DNA of 64,000 nucleotides from Streptomyces fungicidicus. GTDB taxonomy: Bacteria > Actinomycetota > Actinomycetes > Streptomycetales > Streptomycetaceae. Positions 43,706-52,609 of this stretch are shown piece after piece. Under the pieces are notes generated by a model. That model searched no databases and was not told the origin of the DNA. It saw only the letters and a program-made list of their open reading frames with translations. The position numbers and the translations under genes were made by a program. How positions within the stretch are numbered: position 1 is the stretch's first letter; every line of letters begins with the position of its first letter. The DNA lies in contig NZ_CP023407.1 in NCBI RefSeq assembly GCF_003665435.1, positions 1,550,001 through 1,614,000 of the forward strand, read 5' to 3'.

Positions 43706-44025
43706 GCGGGACGGCGGAGCGGGATCCGGGGCTGCAGCCGGAGCGGACGCGGCTGGCGTGGCGGCGTACGACGCTGTCGGCGACCGTCGTGACCGTGCTC
43801 GCCCTGAGGACGGCGCTGGGGGGCGGGGCGTCGGTGGTGGCGGTCGTCGCGTGCGCGCTGTGCTGTGTGTGCTGGTTCCTGTTTCTGCGGGTCGCCCACC
43901 GGCGGATCCGGGGGCTGGCGGGGGTGAGTGTGCCGGGGGCACTTGTTCCGGGGTACGCGGTGGTGGCGGCGATCTGTGCGGTGGGCATGGCGGGGTGGGG
44001 GGCGGTGCTGGTGGGGGTGGGGTGA
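43702..44025 (+). CDS. DUF202 membrane protein, second of a pair
   Basis: A 107-residue, three-helix protein with the shortened DUF202 signature LQPERTRLAWRRTTLSAT near residues 12-29. The ATG at 43702 overlaps the previous stop by 4 nt. Pairing suggests a hetero-oligomer with the first DUF202 protein. Function unknown. Confidence 0.85.
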   Translation: MSGTAERDPGLQPERTRLAWRRTTLSATVVTVLALRTALGGGASVVAVVACALCCVCWFLFLRVAHRRIRGLAGVSVPGALVPGYAVVAAICAVGMAGWGAVLVGVG

Positions 44026-44064
44026 GTTTGCCTCGCTCCCGCCCGCCTGAAGCGCCGGGCGGGC

Positions 44065-44994
44065 TCAGTGGGACACCGTCACCACGATCTTGCCGCGGGT
44101 TCGGCCCTCCTGGCTGAGGCGGTGGGCTTCCGCCGCCTGTTCGAGGGGGAAGGTCTTCGAGACGTGGATCTTCACCGTGCCCTGGGCCGCCAGGTCGGAG
44201 AGGTGCTGGAGGTCCTGGGGGTCGGGGCGGACGAACCAGTAGTGGCCGCCGTAGGCAACCACCTCGGGATCGGTGATCGAGGCCAGCCGTCCCTCGGGGG
44301 CGAGCAGATTGGCGGAGACCTTGAGGGCGTCGCCGCCCACCGAGTCGAACGCCGCGTCCACGCCCTCGGGAGCCAGTCCCCGCACCCGCTCGGCCAGGCC
44401 CTCGCCGTAACTCACCGGCTCCCCGCCCAGACCGCGCACGAAGTCGTGGTTGCCCTCGCTCGCCGTGCCGATGACCCGGGCGCCGAGGTGGACGGCGAGC
44501 TGGACCGCGATGGATCCCACGCCGCCGGCCGCGGCGTGCACCAGGACCGTCTCGCCCCGTTTGACCTCGAGCACCCGGTGCAGCACCTGGTACGCGGTGA
44601 GCCCCGCGAGGGGAAGGCCGGCCGCCTCCTCGAAGGACAGGCCGCGCGGCTTGCGCGCGAGGGTGCGCACCGGGGCGGCCACGTACTCGGCGAAGGTCCC
44701 CCGGGAGAGGACGTCCTCGCGGACGTAGCCGATGACCTCGTCGCCCGCGGCGAACTCCGGTACGGCGGGTCCCGGCCGGACCACCACGCCCGAGACGTCC
44801 CAGCCGGGGATCACCGGGAACACCGGCTGCAGGATCTGGTCGAGGTGGCCCCCTCGGCACTTCCAGTCGACCGGATTGACGGCCGCCGCGCGCACCTCCA
44901 CCAGCACCGAGTCGGGCCCGACCCGGGGGTCGTCGGCCTCCCCGAGTTCGAGTACCTCCGGGCCGCCGTACCGTGCGTACCTGATCGCCTTCAT
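44065..44994 (-). CDS. NADPH:quinone reductase-like MDR oxidoreductase
   Basis: A 309-residue zinc-free medium-chain dehydrogenase. The start MKAIRYARYGGPEVLELGE and the coenzyme loop VLVHAAAGGVGSIAVQLA near 140-157 define the quinone-oxidoreductase group. No structural zinc cysteines are present. The ATG at 44994 follows GAGGGTCGG. Likely NADPH-dependent reduction of quinones or enones; substrate unknown. Confidence 0.88.
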   Translation of the reverse strand: MKAIRYARYGGPEVLELGEADDPRVGPDSVLVEVRAAAVNPVDWKCRGGHLDQILQPVFPVIPGWDVSGVVVRPGPAVPEFAAGDEVIGYVREDVLSRGTFAEYVAAPVRTLARKPRGLSFEEAAGLPLAGLTAYQVLHRVLEVKRGETVLVHAAAGGVGSIAVQLAVHLGARVIGTASEGNHDFVRGLGGEPVSYGEGLAERVRGLAPEGVDAAFDSVGGDALKVSANLLAPEGRLASITDPEVVAYGGHYWFVRPDPQDLQHLSDLAAQGTVKIHVSKTFPLEQAAEAHRLSQEGRTRGKIVVTVSH

Positions 44995-45191
44995 GGGTCC
45001 GACCCTCAGGGTTCCGGCCGCGCCGTGCAAGCCGAACGGCTCGACATACGCCCATCGCGTGGCCGGCGGACGAACGGCGGGCGCGGCTTGCGCCTATCGT
45101 GGCCCCGATCACGTTCGGCCGCCGCTCTGGACGGCATACCGACCGGTCGGCATCATGTGCGGGTACCCTTCACCTGCCCGTAGGAGCGACG

Positions 45192-46214
45192 ATGAGCCCC
45201 GATCACCCGCCCGGACTCGACCTCGACCGGCTGCGCGGCCTGCTCGAACGGGAGCGGCCCGGCCTGGTGAACGGCCCGCTGTCCGGCCGGCTGATCGAGG
45301 GCGGCAGGTCGAACCTCACCTACGCGGTCTCCGACGGTGACGCGAAGTGGGTGGTACGCAGGCCTCCGCTCGGCCATGTGCTGGCCACCGCGCACGACAT
45401 GAGGCGCGAGCACCGGGTGATCAGCGCGCTGCACCCGACCGCCGTCCCGGTGCCGCCCACCGTGCTGCTGTGCGAGGACGAGGACGTGCTCGGGGCGCCC
45501 TTCTACGTGATGGAGTTCGTCGAGGGCACCCCGTACCGGACGGCCGGCCAGCTGGCCCCGCTCGGTCCCGGGCGCACCCGGGACGCCGTGCTGAATCTGG
45601 TGGACACGCTGGTCGAGCTGCACGCGGTGGACGCCGCCGAGGTCGGTCTCGCCGACTTCGGCCGCCCCGAGGGCTTCCTGGACCGGCAGCTGCGGCGCTG
45701 GGGCAAGCAGCTGGACGCCTCCCGCAACCGGGAGCTGGCCGGCATCGACGAGCTGCACGCCGCGCTCGGACGCGAACTGCCCGTCTCCCCCGCGCCCTCC
45801 GTCGTGCACGGCGACTACCGCCTCGACAACGTGCTGATCGGGGAGAACGACGAGATCACGGCCGTCCTCGACTGGGAGATGTCCACGCTCGGCGATCCGC
45901 TGACCGACCTCGGGCTGCTGGTGATGTACAGCATGCCGCTGGGCACGCCGGACTCCCCCGTCTCCACGACCGCCGAGGCCCCCGGGCACCCGACGCCGGG
46001 CGAGCTGATCGAGCGGTACGCCGCGCGGTCGGGGCGCGATGTCTCCGCGGTGTCCTGGTACACCGCGTTCGCCTGGTTCAAGCTCGCCGTGATCCTGGAG
46101 GGCATCCACTACCGCTACACCCTGGGCCAGACGGTCGGACGCGGCTTCGACCGCATCGGCGACCTGGTCCCGGTCTTCATCGAGCACGGTCTGACCACTC
46201 TCCAGGAAGGCTGA
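45192..46214 (+). CDS. Phosphotransferase, APH/ACAD10-11-like kinase fold
   Basis: A 340-residue aminoglycoside-phosphotransferase-fold protein of the group found beside acyl-CoA dehydrogenases. The catalytic loop VVHGDYRLDNVLIG lies near residue 205 and the metal-binding AVLDWEMSTLGDPLTDLG near 227. The ATG at 45192 follows TAGGAGCG. The next gene, 6 nt downstream, is an acyl-CoA dehydrogenase, which mirrors the fused mammalian ACAD10/11 that phosphorylate 4-hydroxyacyl-CoAs. A 4-hydroxy-acid catabolic role is therefore plausible, by inference. Confidence 0.87.
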   Translation: MSPDHPPGLDLDRLRGLLERERPGLVNGPLSGRLIEGGRSNLTYAVSDGDAKWVVRRPPLGHVLATAHDMRREHRVISALHPTAVPVPPTVLLCEDEDVLGAPFYVMEFVEGTPYRTAGQLAPLGPGRTRDAVLNLVDTLVELHAVDAAEVGLADFGRPEGFLDRQLRRWGKQLDASRNRELAGIDELHAALGRELPVSPAPSVVHGDYRLDNVLIGENDEITAVLDWEMSTLGDPLTDLGLLVMYSMPLGTPDSPVSTTAEAPGHPTPGELIERYAARSGRDVSAVSWYTAFAWFKLAVILEGIHYRYTLGQTVGRGFDRIGDLVPVFIEHGLTTLQEG

Positions 46215-46220
46215 CCCGAC

Positions 46221-47435
46221 ATGGACTTCGCGTTCGACGCGCGCACCGAGGAGCTGCGCGGCAGGCTGCTCGCCTTCATGGACGAGTACGTGTACCCGGC
46301 CGAGGCGGTCGTCCACGAGCAGCGTGCCGGCCTGGACTCGCCCTGGCGCAACGTGCCCGTGGTGGAGGAGCTGAAGGCGGAGGCCCGCCGGCAGGGGCTG
46401 TGGAACCTGTTCCTGCCCGACTCCGAGTACGGCGCCGGCCTCACCAACCTCCAGTACGCCCCGCTCGCCGAGATCATGGGCCGCTCCCCGCAGATCGCGC
46501 CGACCGTCACCAACTGCGCGGCGCCCGACACCGGGAACATGGAGGTGCTGGCGCAGTTCGGCGACGAGGCGCAGAAGAAGCAGTGGCTCCGGCCGCTGCT
46601 GGCCGGTGAGATCCGCTCGGCGTTCGCGATGACCGAGCCGGAGGTGGCCTCCTCGGACGCCACCAACATCACCACGCACATCGAGCGGGACGGCGACGAG
46701 TACGTCGTCACGGGCCGCAAGTGGTACATCTCCGGGGCCATGCACCCGGACTGCGCCGTCTTCATCGTGATGGGCAAGACCGACCCGGACGGGGCGGACA
46801 TCCGCCGCCAGCAGTCCATGGTGCTCGTCCCGCGCGACACCCCGGGCGTCACGATCACCCGCGCGATGCAGGTGTTCGGCTACGAGGACCACTACCACGG
46901 CGGGCACGCCGAGGTGGTCTTCGACCGCGCGCGCGTGCCGGTGTCGCATCTGATCGGCGAGGAGGGCGGCGGCTTCGCCATCGCGCAGGCCCGGCTCGGT
47001 CCCGGCCGGATCCACCACTGCATGCGGCTGATCGGCATGGCCGAGCGGGCCATCGAGCTGATGTGCCGCCGTGCGGTGTCGCGGGACGCCTTCGGCAAGG
47101 CGCTGGCGCGGCAGGGCGTGGTGCAGAACTGGATCGCCGACGCCCGCGTGGCGGTCGAGCAGCTGCGGCTGCTGGTGCTGAAGACGGCCTGGATGATGGA
47201 CACCGTCGGCAACAGGGGCGCCCACACGGAGATCCAGGCCATCAAGATCGCCACCCCGCGCACGGTCGTCGGCATCCTCGACCGGGCGATCCAGCTCCAC
47301 GGCGCCGGCGGGGTCAGCCAGGACTTCCCGCTGGCGGAGCTGTACGCCGGCGCCCGCACGCTGATGCTCGCCGACGGTCCCGACGAGGTGCACCAGCGGT
47401 CGCTGGCCCGGCGGGAGCTGAAGAAGTACCTGTAG
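46221..47435 (+). CDS. Acyl-CoA dehydrogenase, ACAD10/11-like
   Basis: A 404-residue flavoenzyme. It has the FAD-contact AFAMTEPEVASSDATNI near residue 135 and the C-terminal RTVVGILDRAIQLHGAGGVSQDFPL, typical of the ACAD11 group. The GEGAGG-type start DFAFDARTEELRGRLLAFMDEYVYPAE is also characteristic. It begins 6 nt after the phosphotransferase gene, so the pair forms an operon. The two likely act in sequence on a hydroxylated acyl-CoA. Chain-length preference unknown. Confidence 0.92.
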   Translation: MDFAFDARTEELRGRLLAFMDEYVYPAEAVVHEQRAGLDSPWRNVPVVEELKAEARRQGLWNLFLPDSEYGAGLTNLQYAPLAEIMGRSPQIAPTVTNCAAPDTGNMEVLAQFGDEAQKKQWLRPLLAGEIRSAFAMTEPEVASSDATNITTHIERDGDEYVVTGRKWYISGAMHPDCAVFIVMGKTDPDGADIRRQQSMVLVPRDTPGVTITRAMQVFGYEDHYHGGHAEVVFDRARVPVSHLIGEEGGGFAIAQARLGPGRIHHCMRLIGMAERAIELMCRRAVSRDAFGKALARQGVVQNWIADARVAVEQLRLLVLKTAWMMDTVGNRGAHTEIQAIKIATPRTVVGILDRAIQLHGAGGVSQDFPLAELYAGARTLMLADGPDEVHQRSLARRELKKYL

Positions 47436-47441
47436 AACCCG

Positions 47442-47588
47442 CTAATAGCCGCCGGACGGTGTGTGGTCCGCCAGCGCCAGCGCCCGGAGGAAGTCGCACA
47501 GGCGCAGGAGCCGGCGGGCCAGCAGCCGGGGAACGGCGGGGGCGTCGGGGGCGTAGGCGGTGGTCCACAGGGCCGGCAGGAGATCCAT
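47442..47588 (-). CDS. Possible small protein, 48 residues
   Basis: An Arg/Leu/Ala-rich frame, MDLLPALWTTAYAPDAPA at the start and DFLRALALADHTPSGGY at the end, predicted helical in the middle (RLLARRLLRLCDFLRAL). GAGGG lies very close to the ATG. It diverges from the LysR gene 75 nt away and ends 6 nt short of the convergent acyl-CoA dehydrogenase stop. No family recognised; it may simply be an open frame in high-GC DNA. Confidence 0.3.
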   Translation of the reverse strand: MDLLPALWTTAYAPDAPAVPRLLARRLLRLCDFLRALALADHTPSGGY

Positions 47589-47651
47589 GCCCTCAGCATG
47601 GGGACGGCCCCGACCAGCGGTCCAACAGATGGTTTCGCTGGCACCGATCTC

Positions 47652-47657
47652 TAGAAT
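47652..47657 (+). promoter_or_regulatory. Candidate -10 element of a leaderless lysR-type promoter
   Basis: TAGAAT ends 6 nt before the ATG at 47664. Confidence 0.45.
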
Positions 47658-47663
47658 GGATGG

Positions 47664-48605
47664 ATGGAGATCCGTCAGCTCCGTCACTTCATGGCGGTCG
47701 TCACCGAGGGCGGCTTCACCGCCGCCGCCCGCTCCGAACTGATCGTGCAGTCCGCGCTCAGCACCTCGATCCGCAACCTGGAACGGGAGCTGGGCGCCGA
47801 TCTGTTCGACCGCACCGGCCGCCGGGTCGTCCTCACCGAGGCGGGGCGCGCGCTGCTGCCGCAGGCGCGGGCGCTGCTGGCCGGGGCGCGGTCCGCGCGG
47901 GAGGCGGTGGCCGCCGTGGCCGGGCTGCACACCGGCCGGGTGGCGATCGGCACCATCCAGACGCTGACCTGCGTCGATCTGCCCGGCGAACTGGCCGTCT
48001 TCCACCGGGAGTTCCCCGGCGTGCAGGTCTCCGTGCGGGACGCGACGGTGGACGAGCTGACCGCGGCGCTGCGGGCGGGCGAGCTGGACCTGGCGTATCT
48101 CGCGCCGGACGCGCGGGAACTGCCGGAGGGGCTGACCGTGCACGCGACCTGGCACGAGGAGCTGGTGCTGATCACCGCGCCGGGGCATCCGCTGGCCGCG
48201 GCCGGGCGGACGCTGATCAGCGACCTGGCCGAGGAGCCGTTCGTGGACTTCCGCGCGGGGACCGGCCTGGAGACGGCCGTGCGGCGGCTGGCCGCCCACT
48301 GCGGGCTGCGTCGCCGCATCACCTGTGACGTCACCCAGGCCGGGCTGCTGGTGGAGCTGGTGCGGGCCGGTATCGGGGTGGCGTTCGTGCCCCGGCCGAT
48401 CGGTGAGCGGGCGGGACTGCCGTGCGTCACGGTGCGGCAGCCGGACCCGGGGCGCACGGTGGTGCTGGCCGGGCGCGGGCCCCGGCCGCGCAACCCTGCG
48501 GCGGCGGCCCTCCTCGACCGTCTGACGGGCCGCGGGGAGACCGTCAGGGACGCAGCGCCCGCAGCAGCAGGTCGGCCAGGTGATCGGCGACCTCCTGAGG
48601 GCTGA
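47664..48605 (+). CDS. LysR-family transcriptional regulator
   Basis: A 313-residue regulator. The N-terminal helix-turn-helix is MEIRQLRHFMAVVTEGGF...AARSELIVQSALSTSIRNLE (about 1-62), and the two-lobed effector domain fills about 90-300. The 3' end overlaps the convergent TetR gene by 62 bp. Its target is probably nearby but no inverted T-N11-A box is obvious. No ribosome-binding site; TAGAAT lies 6 nt before the ATG. Confidence 0.9.
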   Translation: MEIRQLRHFMAVVTEGGFTAAARSELIVQSALSTSIRNLERELGADLFDRTGRRVVLTEAGRALLPQARALLAGARSAREAVAAVAGLHTGRVAIGTIQTLTCVDLPGELAVFHREFPGVQVSVRDATVDELTAALRAGELDLAYLAPDARELPEGLTVHATWHEELVLITAPGHPLAAAGRTLISDLAEEPFVDFRAGTGLETAVRRLAAHCGLRRRITCDVTQAGLLVELVRAGIGVAFVPRPIGERAGLPCVTVRQPDPGRTVVLAGRGPRPRNPAAAALLDRLTGRGETVRDAAPAAAGRPGDRRPPEG

Positions 48606-49146
48606 GCGGACCGTCGGGGCGGTACCAGGTCGACAGGTGGTGCACCGAGCCGAAGTGGTAGTCGACCACCAGGTCGGCCGGGGTCGCCGTGGAGAACACG
48701 CCCTCCCGCTGGCCCTCCTCGATCAGCGCGCGGAAGCGTTCGTGGTAGCGGCGGCGCTCGGCGCGCACCTGCTTGTTCTTCTCCGGGCCGAGGTGGTGCA
48801 TGGACCGGAAGAAGATCGACGCGTCGTCGAGGTTCTCGATCGTGGTGACGACGACGTCGGCCGCCGCGCCGCGCAGCCGCTTCTCGATCGGCTCGTCGGC
48901 CCCCGCGAAGTGGTCGAGGCGTTCCTGCTGGAGGCGCAGCACACGGGCGTACACCTCGTGCAGCAGATCGTCCTTGGAGCCGAAGTAGTGGTAGAGCGCC
49001 CCCTTGGTGACGCCGGCCGCCTCGACGATCTCCTGCACCGAGGTGCGGTCGTAGCCCTGCTCGGCGAAGAGCCGGGTGGCGGCGGCCAGCAGCCGCTGCG
49101 GCACAGGAGTCCCGTCACCGTCCGTCGTCCTGGGCACTGCGGCCAC
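48544..49146 (-). CDS. TetR-family regulator (acyl-metabolism neighbourhood)
   Basis: A 200-residue regulator. The helix-turn-helix is LLAAATRLFAEQGYDRTSVQEIVEAAGVTKGALYHYFGSKDDLL (about 18-62). The C-terminal domain contains HHLGPEKNKQVRAERRRYHERF, as in KstR2-like TetR proteins of fatty-acid or sterol catabolism. I use the GTG at 49146; an in-frame GTG 9 nt later is equally likely. It overlaps the LysR gene by 62 bp tail to tail and lies downstream of the SDR gene. Confidence 0.85.
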   Translation of the reverse strand: MAAVPRTTDGDGTPVPQRLLAAATRLFAEQGYDRTSVQEIVEAAGVTKGALYHYFGSKDDLLHEVYARVLRLQQERLDHFAGADEPIEKRLRGAAADVVVTTIENLDDASIFFRSMHHLGPEKNKQVRAERRRYHERFRALIEEGQREGVFSTATPADLVVDYHFGSVHHLSTWYRPDGPLSPQEVADHLADLLLRALRP

Positions 49147-49267
49147 CCGCCTTTCCGTGTCGCTTTCGGTTCTCGTCGGTCGGGGAACGCGGTTCCCGAC
49201 GGAGGATCTTCCCACTCCCCGCGCCCGGCGTGCGCGGCAGGACCTCCGACCGGCGCCCGGGGGCCGG

Positions 49268-50041
49268 TCAGCGGGAGGTCTCCCAGTGCTGCTGGAGGCG
49301 GTTCATGCCGTTCAGCCAGCGGTCGGGGTCGGCGGCGCGGGCCTGGTAGTACTCGGCGACCTCCGGGTGCGGGAGGATCAGGAAGCGGTCCTCCTCGATG
49401 CCGCGGAAGAGGGCGTCGGCCACCTCGTCCGGTTCGATCGCGGTCGGCTTGAGGACGAGGTCGCCCGCGCTGCCGCTGGCGTCGAGCATGTCGGTGCGCA
49501 CCCCCTGCGGGCAGATCGCGTGGACCTTGACCCCGCGGTGGCGGTAGGTCAGCGAGAGCCACTCGGCGAAGGCGTACGCGCCGTGCTTGGTGACGCTGTA
49601 CGGAGCGGTGCCGATCATGGTGAGCAGTCCGGCGGCGGAGACCGTGGAGACGAAGCGTCCGCTGCCGCGCTCCAGCCAGTCCGGGAGCAGGGCGTGCGCC
49701 GCGCGGACGTGCGCCATCACGTTGACGTCCCAGGAGAGCGCCCAGCCCTGCTCGTCGAGCTCGCCGCCGGGCTCCCCGCCGTCGCGGCCGACGCCGGCGT
49801 TGGCGCAGTAGACGTCGACCGTGCCGCCGAGCGCGTCCCGGGCCTCGGCGACGACCGCGCAGGCGTCGCCGGGGACCGCGATGCCGCCGATCTCCTCGGC
49901 GACGGCCTTCGCCCGGTCGGCGTCCAGGTCGTTGACGACGACCTTGGACCCGTGGGCGGCGAAGCGGCGGGCGAGCGACGCGCCGATGCCGCCGCCGGCT
50001 CCCGTGACGACCACCTTCGCGTTCTGCAGGGCTTGCACCAT
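49268..50041 (-). CDS. Short-chain dehydrogenase/reductase
   Basis: A 257-residue classical SDR. The coenzyme loop is VVVTGAGGGIGASLA near residues 10-24, the catalytic serine is in STVSAAG near 138, and the YSVTK catalytic Tyr-Lys pair is near 152. The aspartates after beta-2 (VVNDLDADRA) favour NAD(H). The ATG at 50041 follows AAGGAGA. It precedes the TetR gene in the same direction, so the TetR protein may control it. Substrate unknown. Confidence 0.9.
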   Translation of the reverse strand: MVQALQNAKVVVTGAGGGIGASLARRFAAHGSKVVVNDLDADRAKAVAEEIGGIAVPGDACAVVAEARDALGGTVDVYCANAGVGRDGGEPGGELDEQGWALSWDVNVMAHVRAAHALLPDWLERGSGRFVSTVSAAGLLTMIGTAPYSVTKHGAYAFAEWLSLTYRHRGVKVHAICPQGVRTDMLDASGSAGDLVLKPTAIEPDEVADALFRGIEEDRFLILPHPEVAEYYQARAADPDRWLNGMNRLQQHWETSR

Positions 50042-50209
50042 CGGTCTCCTTCGACGCGGCTCCCAGCGGTTCCGGGCGTCAGACTAACCGGTCGGTATGC
50101 CCGGTGGAAGAGCTGTTCGGCGCGGGGTCGGTCCGGTTCGTTCCCCGGGGCGGTCATGCGCGCTAGCGTGCGTGCTCATGACACCCGCAACGATCACGGA
50201 GGTCACTGC

Positions 50210-51466
50210 ATGAAGCTGTCCAGACGGAGCCTGCTCGCCACCACCACGGCCGCGGTCGCGGCCTCCGCCGCACCGGCCGCCGCCGCATCCGGGCCGGGGG
50301 CGGCGCAGGGAGGTGGCCGGGGGCTGCGCACCGGGTTCGAACGGCTCGCCGCGGACGGCTACGCGCTGCTCGACGGGCGGCGCGTGGGCGTGGTCACCAA
50401 CCCGACGGGCATCACCCGGGACGTACGGCACATCGTCGACGTGATGCACGCCGACGGGCGGGTGGACCTGAGCGCGGTCTTCGGCCCCGAGCACGGCTTC
50501 CGGGGCACCGCGCAGGCGGGCGGCTCGGAGGGCCGCTACGACGACCCCGCGACCGGGCTGCCCGTCTACGACACCTATCTGAAGAGCGGTCAGGCACTCG
50601 CCGACGTCTTCACGGCGTCCGGCGTGGACACGGTCGTCTTCGACATCCAGGACGTCGGCGCGCGGTTCTACACGTACATCTGGACGCTGTTCGACTGCAT
50701 GGAGGCGGCCGCGCTCGCGGGCAAGCGGTTCGTGGTCCTGGACCGGCCGAACCCGGTGACCGGGCGGGCGGCGCTGGGCCCGGTGCTGCACAAGGAGTTC
50801 GCGACCTTCGTCGGGCGGCAGCCGATCTCGCAGGCGCACGGGATGACGGTGGCCGAGCTGGCCCTGCTGTTCAACGCGGAGTTCCTGACCGAGCCGGTGC
50901 CGCTGGAGACCGTACGGATGTCGGGCTGGAAGCGGTCGGACTTCTACGACGCGTCCGGGCTGCCCTGGGTGCCGCCGAGCCCGAACATGCCGACGCCGGA
51001 GACGGCGCTGGTGTACCCGGGCACCTGTCTGTTCGAGGGCACCAATCTGTCGGAGGGGCGCGGGACCACCCGGCCCTTCGAGCTGCTGGGCGCCGAGGGG
51101 ATCGACGGGCGCTGGGCGGCCGAGGCGAACGGGCTGGGCCTGGCGGGCGTCCGCTTCCGGGAGGCGTACTTCGCGCCGACGTTCTCCAAGTTCCAGGGCA
51201 GGACCATCGGAGGGGTGCAGCTGCACGTGCACGACCGGGAGGCCTTCGATCCGGTGCGGACCGGCATCGGACTGCTGATCACGGCCCGGCGGTCGTGGAG
51301 CGGGTTCGCGTGGCGTCCGGACAACTGGATCGACAAGCTCACCGGATCCACCCGGGTGCGCACGATGATCGACGCGGGCGCGGACACGGACGAGGTGGTC
51401 GCCGGCTGGCGGGACGAGCTGGCGGGGTTCCGGAGGATGCGGCGGGAGTACCTGCTCTACCGCTGA
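50210..51466 (+). CDS. namZ: Exo-beta-N-acetylmuramidase NamZ (DUF1343)
   Basis: A 418-residue exported enzyme of the DUF1343/GH171 family, which removes terminal N-acetylmuramic acid from peptidoglycan fragments. A Tat signal MKLSRRSLLATTTAAVAAS ends near residue 35. Family blocks include VGVVTNPTGITRD (near 60), FGPEHGFRGTAQAG (near 90) and DIQDVGARFYTYIWTL (near 146), plus YPGTCLFEGTNLSEGRGTTRPFE (near 270). The ATG at 50210 follows GGAGG. It stands alone, diverging from the SDR. Suggests cell-wall recycling. Confidence 0.9.
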   Translation: MKLSRRSLLATTTAAVAASAAPAAAASGPGAAQGGGRGLRTGFERLAADGYALLDGRRVGVVTNPTGITRDVRHIVDVMHADGRVDLSAVFGPEHGFRGTAQAGGSEGRYDDPATGLPVYDTYLKSGQALADVFTASGVDTVVFDIQDVGARFYTYIWTLFDCMEAAALAGKRFVVLDRPNPVTGRAALGPVLHKEFATFVGRQPISQAHGMTVAELALLFNAEFLTEPVPLETVRMSGWKRSDFYDASGLPWVPPSPNMPTPETALVYPGTCLFEGTNLSEGRGTTRPFELLGAEGIDGRWAAEANGLGLAGVRFREAYFAPTFSKFQGRTIGGVQLHVHDREAFDPVRTGIGLLITARRSWSGFAWRPDNWIDKLTGSTRVRTMIDAGADTDEVVAGWRDELAGFRRMRREYLLYR

Positions 51467-51479
51467 GCGGAAGGCACGG

Positions 51480-51514
51480 ACGGCGGCGGGTCGCGGACAG
51501 CGGCCCGCCGCCGT
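51480..51514 (+). terminator. Terminator downstream of namZ
   Basis: An 11-bp stem (51480-51490 with 51504-51514), 13-nt loop, 13 nt after the namZ stop. Confidence 0.75.
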
Positions 51515-51907
51515 GCTGTGCCGGGCCGTCGCACCTCCGTGACCTGCGATGACGTGACCGGGGGTGTAGCCGCGCGGTCGGCGGCAACCAGGGAGGGACG
51601 GCCGGTGTGCATATCCGAGGCGTCTCCAAGGAACCCGTGGAGCCCGCGGGGAGTTCTCAGACTGTCGAGGAGGGGCGCCTCCCCGCGGTGAGGGTACGCG
51701 GCGGGCTACCGCCCGGTACCCCCGTGAACGACCACAACTGAAGTATGGGCCAAGGGAGTTGGCCCCGACGTCCCCGCGGCCGGCTGGGGGGCCATCACAA
51801 AAAAGGATGGAGCCGATTCGCGTGTCGATACGTCTATTCGGCGACGTCCGTTCGACGACGCCGAAGTGACCGGATTACAGGTGCAGGTGTGACGGAGGTG
51901 CAGGACG
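51515..51907 (+). other. Leader region of a conserved hypothetical gene, with a possible 15-codon leader ORF
   Basis: About 390 bp without a conventional gene. A tiny frame at 51822-51869 reads VSIRLFGDVRSTTPK, with AAAGGATGGAG upstream of its GTG, and ends 38 nt before the next gene. An A-rich stretch (ACAAAAAAGGA) around 51797-51806 stands out from the local GC-rich context. Nothing else recognisable. Confidence 0.35.
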
Positions 51908-52510
51908 ATGGCCGGTTTCCGGAGTCTGGCGAGACAGGTCCGAGATCCCCGGTGCGATCTGGCGCTGCGGCGCTACTCGCTGCGCAAGTGCCTTGAGCGG
52001 TTCGCTCCTTACGGGCACAGGGCGACCTGGGACCATCTGTGCTCGCGGGCCGGGTTCGATCCCGAGGACCGCTCCGTCGACCCGGCGCGGCTCGTGGCCG
52101 CACTGGACGAACTGGAGGAGGCCCGGGCGGTCTGGCTGGCCTACGAGGTGGAGTTCGCCGAGCGCCGCAGGAAGGAGAAGCACGACGGTCTGCGCAGGCC
52201 GGGCAGTGTGGACGACTGGCACCGGCTGACCTGGGGCGGTTTCGGGGTGGCCTGGTGCGACGATCCGCGGGTGCATCCGCGCGAGCCGCTCGCCGAGGTG
52301 CTGCGGCGGCTGATAGCCGCGCTGGAGCGCGAGCCGGGCACGGCGTGTCCCGTGTGCCAAGGGGAACGGCTCGTGTGGCGCCACGACCTGGACCACGAGC
52401 CGTCGGCCGGCCCGGTCTGCACGGACTGCGGGATCCTGGTGCCGCGCCCCGTGCTCACCCCCGGGGCCCTGGCGGACGCCCGCCGGGTGAGGCTGCTGGT
52501 GTCGGCTTGA
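51908..52510 (+). CDS. Conserved hypothetical protein with C-terminal zinc ribbon
   Basis: A 200-residue protein. The N-terminal part is helical and basic (LARQVRDPRCDLALRRYSLRKCLERF). The C-terminus has paired cysteine knuckles CPVC and CTDC near residues 147 and 174, a zinc ribbon. The ATG at 51908 follows GGAGGTGCAGG. It may bind nucleic acid, but no family was recognised. Confidence 0.65.
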   Translation: MAGFRSLARQVRDPRCDLALRRYSLRKCLERFAPYGHRATWDHLCSRAGFDPEDRSVDPARLVAALDELEEARAVWLAYEVEFAERRRKEKHDGLRRPGSVDDWHRLTWGGFGVAWCDDPRVHPREPLAEVLRRLIAALEREPGTACPVCQGERLVWRHDLDHEPSAGPVCTDCGILVPRPVLTPGALADARRVRLLVSA

Positions 52511-52537
52511 GGGCCTGAGCGGCAGGGAGCAACGGGG

Positions 52538-52572
52538 CGACGGGGTGCGCAGGGGATGCAGCACCCCCGTCG
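52538..52572. terminator. Hairpin between convergent genes
   Basis: An 11-bp stem with one bulged C (52538-52548 with 52561-52572) between the zinc-ribbon gene and soxR. Confidence 0.55.
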
Positions 52573-52609
52573 GCGCCCGAAAGGCCCGGCCGGGTGCGCG
52601 CCCGCGGGT

